Shown here: one piece after another, positions 61,801-64,000 of the stretch
Numbering within the stretch: position 1 is the first letter of the stretch
Layout of the letters: the number at the start of each line of letters is the position of its first letter
Assembly (NCBI GenBank): GCA_027886175.1
Contig: JAJNNQ010000002.1
Span: forward strand, 8,428,001 to 8,492,000
Length of the DNA stretch: 64,000 bases
Source: Phylloscopus collybita
Lineage: Eukaryota; Chordata; Aves; Passeriformes; Phylloscopidae
Direction of reading: 5' to 3'
Position numbers and translations under genes: made by a program
Notes under the pieces: model-generated
Database searches by the model: none
What the model saw: only the letters and a program-made list of their open reading frames with translations
Told to the model about the DNA's origin: nothing

Positions 61801-63468
61801 CAATGAGCACTAAGATCTGAGTTCAAGAAAACATTTTCTATGTAAACAAGTAGCTGGTGCAGAACCTCAAATGCCTCCTGAAATCTCACTCCTGCATGAT
61901 ACTTGAATTTTCTATTCTCTCTATGATTTATATGTATGATATTATATTGATTGTATGTTTGCCAATAATTTTCCAGTACCTGTTTTTCACATCTGTCTCC
62001 TGATTTTCATCCTCGCACTTTTATTATTTGCTTTTTTCAAGGCTTTTGCAAATGTTGCTGCTATATCCTATTTCAAGTTGTCTAAGTTAACTCCTGCAAG
62101 TATATTTAATTTGCATTTCATTCATCTCCCTCAAATTACTAATGAATATGTCAAACAAGAACTTTTCTATTATACCGATTCATCTTCTAACTACTTGAAA
62201 TAGTTTGAATTTGAATAATTTGACAATAATAATTTGAATTTTTATGTTTTGACCCATTTTCACACCACATGGCAATTCTTGGGTTGAGTGACAACGTTTA
62301 AAATGGCTGTTTTAGCAGTAACACACGTGTGTTCCCAAACTGTGAGATGACACAGATGTTTTAGAATTTGTCTTCAGAAAAGTTGGGAAAACAATGCAGT
62401 CTCTCAATTTTCTCTATTTTCAACTACAGTAATGGTTGGCCTTTTAAATACAGAAAGAAATGCCAAAACCTTCCTGCCTTAGCTGGAATACTCTGCAAGT
62501 ATCAGTGCATCTCTGCAAGCCAGACAGAACACATCTGCTACAGCTATTCCACACATACTAAAATCCAGGAAAAAAACCCAACTGGCCAAGTATCTTTGCT
62601 CATGAGAGGACTTTATCTGTTTTGGGTAACAGGAGTTTTACCAATACTATGAGCTCATCCTTGTAAACAAACTCTTGCTCTGTTAGCCTCAGCAGGAAAA
62701 CAGACAAAAAATACATAAAACACGATTGTAAAAACCCTTTCCTCAACAAAAAGAGATAGTGTCTGCAAAGTGAACAAATTCAGTTTTCCATGCATAGTGC
62801 ATTTAGGATACCTTGTTAGCTTTCTGAATAACTTACAGCTGCTAGCAGAATGTCAAGTCCAATATAAATCTAATGATATATTTATATTAATAACTCCAAT
62901 GACCTAAACCAATTCTATTTCACTTATAACTTTAACACATAGCATCAACCAAGTGGTGCATATAATATTAACAGATTATAACCAATTATTAGTATTGGGT
63001 TTTGAGATAACTTTTAAAAAATATTCTTTTTGAAATACCAAACTTCTAGAAATAACACAATGTAAGACATATGGTGCACCAGCTGACTAGCACTGCAATA
63101 TTAGATATACAGATGCTTTGCTGCAATTACCAACTGTTTATAGCCTTGAGTTTCAAACAGTTACTGAGGGCTATATTCCTGATTTTATCTCATCAGACAA
63201 CTGCAATCCAAGCATATTTGCAACCAATGTTATGAAAAATTACTACAGGTTTTCATTAAATCTCATTTTTATTCAGTCTGAGTAAAATGGGATTTATTTA
63301 GAAAAAGAGTATATCTGATAGCTGTACTGAACACCATCATCTAAATGAATAGAAAAAGTATTTTTCCTACCTTATAATCATCTTCATAGTCATTATATCC
63401 ACAAGTACTTAAGATGTCAGGAAATATATCCGACCATCCATTGCTCGTACAATTTTTGCTAATGTTTC
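37673..63468 (-). CDS. VIPR2: VIPR2, VIP/PACAP receptor 2 (VPAC2); 3' ten coding exons, 5' end outside the window
   Basis: VPAC2 is a plasma-membrane class B (secretin-family) receptor that binds VIP and PACAP and signals mainly through Gs and cAMP (family knowledge). Joining ten minus-strand exons gives 1055 nt, about 351 residues, against roughly 438 in human VPAC2; the missing 87 or so are the signal peptide and first part of the ectodomain. All junctions are GT-AG, phases match and there is no internal stop. The class B polar network is complete: His in YIHLNLF (TM2), Glu in LLVEGLYLH (TM3), Thr in [12 protein letters not shown] (TM6), Tyr in VLYCFLNSE (TM7). The PLFG kink of TM6 and the TM3/ECL2 disulfide cysteines (VGCK, GCWDTNEH) are present. 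VPAC2 is preferred over VPAC1, PAC1 or secretin receptor because of [33 protein letters not shown] and the RDYRLHS...SRNGSES tail. Confidence 0.96.
37844..39428 (-). other. VIPR2 last intron (1.6 kb)
   Basis: Starts GTAAGT and ends AACACAG on the minus strand. Nearly half of it is a CR1 in the gene's own orientation (37943-38670). The rest (38.7-39.4 kb) is unique. Confidence 0.85.
37943..38670 (-). mobile_element. CR1 LINE fragment (-), sense to VIPR2
   Basis: The 3' end is at the low coordinate (CAGAATCATGGAATG). It then reads CAGCCTGGCCTTGGGATGGG, CACAGCTTCTCTGAGCAACC and further into the element as far as GGATGGCATCCCTTCCCTC. At about 730 bp it is the longest single CR1 block here. It has many substitutions and small gaps, so it is an old copy. 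Open frames on either strand are incidental. Confidence 0.88.
39429..39470 (-). CDS. VIPR2: VIPR2 exon: transmembrane helix 7 micro-exon
   Basis: This 42-bp exon encodes exactly 14 residues, [14 protein letters not shown], between a TTTCCAG acceptor and donor GTAAGT. The Tyr of VLYCF is the fourth member of the class B polar network. A 42-bp TM7 exon is typical of the family and is missed by most ORF callers. It is separated from the TM6 exon by an intron of only 86 bp (39471-39556). Skipping it would keep frame but remove TM7. Confidence 0.97.
39557..39686 (-). CDS. VIPR2: VIPR2 exon: transmembrane helix 6 and extracellular loop 3
   Basis: This 130-bp exon runs from a TTACCCAG acceptor to donor GTAAAT. 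It completes the Lys codon, then reads [31 protein letters not shown] and [14 protein letters not shown]6 keeps the class B Thr (KST) and the P-x-x-G kink (PLFG). ELCLGSFQ opens TM7. Extracellular loop 3 (PDRSSNNYK) differs from the mammalian version, as loops usually do. Confidence 0.98.
39687..42310 (-). other. VIPR2 intron between loop-3 and TM6 exons (2.6 kb)
   Basis: A GT-AG intron of very AT-rich sequence. No recognised repeat or exon. Confidence 0.8.
42311..42402 (-). CDS. VIPR2: VIPR2 exon: end of helix 5 and intracellular loop 3
   Basis: This 92-bp exon, again the family-standard size, starts after TTTGCAG and reads [19 protein letters not shown] then [11 protein letters not shown], ending with AA of a split Lys codon before donor GTGAGT. 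Intracellular loop 3 (IRILLQKL...SQYKRLAKS across the junction) is the G-protein-coupling region. The [12 protein letters not shown] sequence is a strong VPAC2 signature. Confidence 0.98.
42936..43013 (-). mobile_element. CR1 3'-end remnant (-)
   Basis: ATCACAGAATGGTTGAAAG followed by a TTCATCTAGTTCA stretch resembles the reverse complement of the extreme CR1 3' end. Only about 80 bp can be assigned. Confidence 0.6.
43527..43581 (+). mobile_element. CR1 3'-end remnant (+)
   Basis: GATGATCTTGAAGGTCTCTT and GATTCTGTGATCCTATGA match the last 50 bp of a plus-oriented CR1. Upstream sequence is too diverged to assign. Confidence 0.65.
44979..45048 (-). CDS. VIPR2: VIPR2 exon: extracellular loop 2 and transmembrane helix 5
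   Basis: This 70-bp exon starts after TTTATAG with the last base of a Gly codon, then reads [17 protein letters not shown] and ILISII, and ends on a complete codon at donor GTAAGT. The Cys of CWD is the partner of the TM3 cysteine. The [14 protein letters not shown] block is nearly identical to mammalian VPAC2. Confidence 0.97.
45245..46281 (+). mobile_element. CR1 LINE 3' fragment (+), split by a second CR1
   Basis: The left part (about 45245-45562) reads like the CR1 3' region (CAAGTCCAGAGGGGACC, GACAGGCTGAGAGAGTTGGG, TTAGGAAGAAATTC). The expected continuation (GGCACAGGCTGCCCAGAGG ... CCCATCCCTGAAGTG) resumes only at about 46088 and ends at the octamer-type CCATTCTATGATTCTACGA. In between is an inverted CR1. 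The reverse-transcriptase ORF is not present as a coding unit. CR1 is the dominant avian non-LTR retrotransposon. Confidence 0.9.
45566..46086 (-). mobile_element. CR1 LINE 3' fragment (-), inserted inside another CR1
   Basis: Reads as the reverse complement of the CR1 3' region: AATCATTTAGGTTGAAAAAG at its 3' end (low coordinate), then GATCATTGAGTCCAACC, GGGCAGCTCATTCCAAAGC, CTTCTCTGGACACACCCC and AACTGGACACAGGTCTCAGG. It is 5'-truncated at about 46086, as most CR1 copies are. It interrupts the plus-strand CR1, so it inserted later. Exact edges are uncertain by 5-10 bp. Confidence 0.9.
47436..47496 (-). CDS. VIPR2: VIPR2 exon: transmembrane helix 4
   Basis: This 61-bp exon has the standard size for the TM4 exon of class B receptors. 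It begins after TTTTTCAG, completes a split Gly codon, reads [19 protein letters not shown], and ends with two bases of another Gly codon before donor GTGAGT. The conserved TM4 Trp is in TWT. Helix residues differ from mammals more than in the neighbouring exons. Because 61 is not a multiple of three, skipping the exon would shift the frame. A 40-copy AAGGA array lies 52 bp upstream of its acceptor. Confidence 0.94.
47497..48613 (-). other. VIPR2 intron between TM3 and TM4 exons (1.1 kb)
   Basis: A GT-AG intron whose 3' end (gene orientation) is dominated by the AAGGA array at 47549-47754. A short CA run lies at about 48563-48573. The open frames read through the array in several registers are by-products of the 5-bp repeat. 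Confidence 0.85.
47549..47754. repeat. (AAGGA)n pentanucleotide microsatellite, 40 perfect copies
   Basis: Positions 47551-47750 are 40 uninterrupted copies of AAGGA, with partial or degenerate units at both edges. The plus strand is pure purine. On the VIPR2 sense strand it is a TCCTT pyrimidine tract of about 200 nt, ending 52 bp before the TM4-exon acceptor. Perfect homogeneity suggests a young, length-variable locus; the assembled copy number may be imprecise. Confidence 0.98.
48614..48764 (-). CDS. VIPR2: VIPR2 exon: transmembrane helix 3 and start of helix 4
   Basis: This 151-bp exon runs from a TTTCAG acceptor to donor GTAAGA. It reads [20 protein letters not shown], then LLVEGLYLH and on to [15 protein letters not shown], ending with one base of a split Gly codon. 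The Cys of VGCK pairs with the Cys in extracellular loop 2, and the Glu of LLVEG is the class B TM3 polar residue. One oddity: QYG stands where I remember QYC in other VPAC receptors. That Cys is not the disulfide residue, so function need not be lost. Confidence 0.97.
48765..51433 (-). other. VIPR2 intron between TM2 and TM3 exons (2.7 kb)
   Basis: A GT-AG intron of AT-rich sequence. I found no repeat of recognisable family, no RNA gene and no additional exon in it. Confidence 0.8.
51434..51575 (-). CDS. VIPR2: VIPR2 exon: intracellular loop 1, transmembrane helix 2, extracellular loop 1
   Basis: This 142-bp exon starts after TTTTTAG with the third base of the split Arg codon, then reads [35 protein letters not shown] and ends HCPEDQTSW. 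The donor is GTAATA, weaker than the other donors in this gene. TM2 contains the class B His (YIH) that contacts the TM3 Glu. The KDDILYSSS stretch of extracellular loop 1 is characteristic of VPAC2. Confidence 0.97.
51576..54558 (-). other. VIPR2 intron between TM1 and TM2 exons (3.0 kb)
   Basis: A GT-AG intron containing a CR1 in plus orientation (53592-54150), antisense to the gene. The rest is AT-rich unique sequence in which I see nothing else. Confidence 0.85.
53592..54150 (+). mobile_element. CR1 LINE 3' fragment (+)
   Basis: Reads GTGTTCAGTTCTGGGCCCC, GGAGGGTGTCCAGACAAGG, then AGGGGAGGTTCAGATTAGA, GGAATGAGTTGCCCAGGGA and ends GATCTTGAAGGTCTCTTTC, all typical of the CR1 3' end. It lies antisense in a VIPR2 intron. 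A 132-codon open frame over its left part (53476-53874) runs in from unique sequence and is not a gene. Confidence 0.88.
54559..54656 (-). CDS. VIPR2: VIPR2 exon: transmembrane helix 1
   Basis: This 98-bp exon lies between a TGCAG acceptor and donor GTATGTG. It is read from phase 0 as [19 protein letters not shown] followed by [13 protein letters not shown], and the last two bases (AG) form a split Arg codon with the next exon. The hydrophobic run is TM1. The TGSIILCLF ending closely resembles mammalian VPAC2. Confidence 0.95.
58546..58618. repeat. Cluster of short duplications in a VIPR2 intron
   Basis: AATATTTGAATAT occurs at 58546-58558 and 58564-58576. Then AGAACATCAGAAAATC occurs twice in perfect tandem at 58587-58602 and 58603-58618. 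This looks like local replication slippage. Confidence 0.9.
60395..60862 (+). mobile_element. Endogenous-retrovirus LTR, same family as at 18.4 kb (+)
   Basis: Contains CCAGTTGGGGTCAGCTGTCC, TTAGCAACAGCTAAAACACC, GTGTTATCAACATTATTCTC and CCCAGCTGAAACCAAGACA, parallel to the right half of the 18.4-kb element. The left part (pyrimidine-rich CTCCCTCCCTCCTCCCCCTG) differs. It lies antisense in a VIPR2 intron. The left boundary is uncertain. No internal retroviral sequence is seen, so it is probably solo. Confidence 0.68.
63371..63468 (-). CDS. VIPR2: VIPR2 exon: end of extracellular hormone-binding domain
   Basis: This 98-bp exon follows a CAG acceptor (63469-63471) and ends at donor GTAGGA. The upstream codon is split: one base comes from the preceding exon outside the window, which would make a Gly. 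The translation starts [11 protein letters not shown] and ends YNDYEDDYK. It carries two N-glycosylation sequons (NIS, NCT) and two cysteines (NCT, STCGY) that correspond to conserved ectodomain disulfide cysteines. By memory of human VPAC2 it matches residues 88-119. Compared with the mammalian DFVDACGY stretch, this bird has DILSTCGY. It is the most upstream exon I can find; the remaining 0.5 kb to the window edge shows no further exon. Confidence 0.93.
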
Positions 63469-64000
63469 CTGTAAAGTAAAATTAGAGAGTTTAAATCAAA
63501 AAGATTCAACGCTCTTCTCATCAATGACTCTTTAAACAATCTAACTGTGTCATTAGCTGGTGGCAACCTAGCTCTTTTTCCTTTATTTCCTAGGACTCAA
63601 CCTAGCCATTTCTTTTCATGTGCTTTTCATTCATGTTACTTTAGCTTTTGCTCTTGCAAAAAAGAAAAACAGAATTAAACCCGATACTTTTCCTTCAGTA
63701 TAACAGCTATTTCTGTAACATATCTGCAAAAGCCCAAACTGTTCTGCTGTTTTATTTAAAATACTCAGAAGGGAGCCATACATGTCACTCTTTAAAGGGG
63801 CTATTTGTAGGTAAAATAGTTTGAAGGAAAGGTCCTTTCAGTGAGAGTTGTTCTAACCTCCTATTTAAGCCTTCTGAGAAGCCAATACCAAGGGATCTAC
63901 TGAAGAGTTACAAAAGCTCTTAGACATTAAGTTGATCACTTACTGCTACAGCAAAGGTTGGTAAGTTTGGTAATGAAGTTTAAAGGCCAAATTATGTCAT

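Larger units (their letters stand above)
54657..63370 (-). other. VIPR2 intron between ectodomain and TM1 exons (8.7 kb)
   Basis: This is the longest intron in the window, starting with GTAGGA and ending TGCAG on the minus strand. It is AT-rich and mostly unique. It holds a solo-type LTR (about 60.4-60.9 kb), a cluster of short tandem duplications (58546-58618) and a 183-codon ATG-initiated frame on the opposite strand (56091-56642). I see no further VIPR2 exon in it. Confidence 0.85.

Noticed and set aside
63469..64000. Search for the next upstream VIPR2 exon (CSGVWDNITCW region)
   Set aside because: No minus-strand frame with this pattern is present; the intron extends past the window edge.
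1..64000. tRNA, rRNA, CRISPR, operon or phage-like systems
   Set aside because: I noticed no tRNA B-box with cloverleaf, no rRNA, no spaced direct-repeat array and no prokaryote-style gene packing; the sequence is a vertebrate gene and its flank.

Overview
The window is nuclear DNA from a bird, most likely a songbird. Three things point to this: several CR1 LINE fragments in both orientations, with the octamer-type 3' ends usual in birds; LTRs that resemble endogenous-retrovirus LTRs common in passerine genomes; and an AT-rich, intron-rich layout with one sparse gene. There is no bacterial, plasmid, phage or organellar content, no operon and no CRISPR array. Family names for repeats are from memory, not from a database search.

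The right 26 kb (about 37.2-63.5 kb) is the 3' part of one gene on the minus strand, the class B G-protein-coupled receptor VIPR2 (VPAC2, receptor for VIP and PACAP). I placed ten coding exons at base resolution: 63371-63468, 54559-54656, 51434-51575, 48614-48764, 47436-47496, 44979-45048, 42311-42402, 39557-39686, 39429-39470 and 37673-37843. All junctions are GT-AG, phases agree throughout, and the joined frame (1055 nt) is open to a TAA at 37673-37675. It covers the end of the extracellular hormone-binding domain, all seven membrane helices and the cytoplasmic tail. The 5' exons (signal peptide and first part of the ectodomain) lie beyond the right edge.

The introns carry repeats. A CR1 in the gene's own orientation sits about 100 bp upstream of the last exon. 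One CR1 has another inserted into it in the opposite orientation (45.2-46.3 kb). A perfect 40-copy AAGGA microsatellite lies 52 bp upstream of the TM4 exon. There is a further CR1 at 53.6-54.15 kb and an LTR at 60.4-60.9 kb.

The left 37 kb (1-37.2 kb) is the 3' flank of VIPR2. I recognise no protein-coding exon there. It is AT-rich unique sequence with CR1 fragments (11.1, 11.8, 15.2 and 20.4 kb), two LTRs (8.1 and 18.4 kb), simple repeats and a few short perfect palindromes or duplications. I see no evidence of a new multi-gene system. The points most worth checking are the splice-proximal AAGGA array, the nested CR1s, and a 183-codon ATG-initiated frame antisense to VIPR2.
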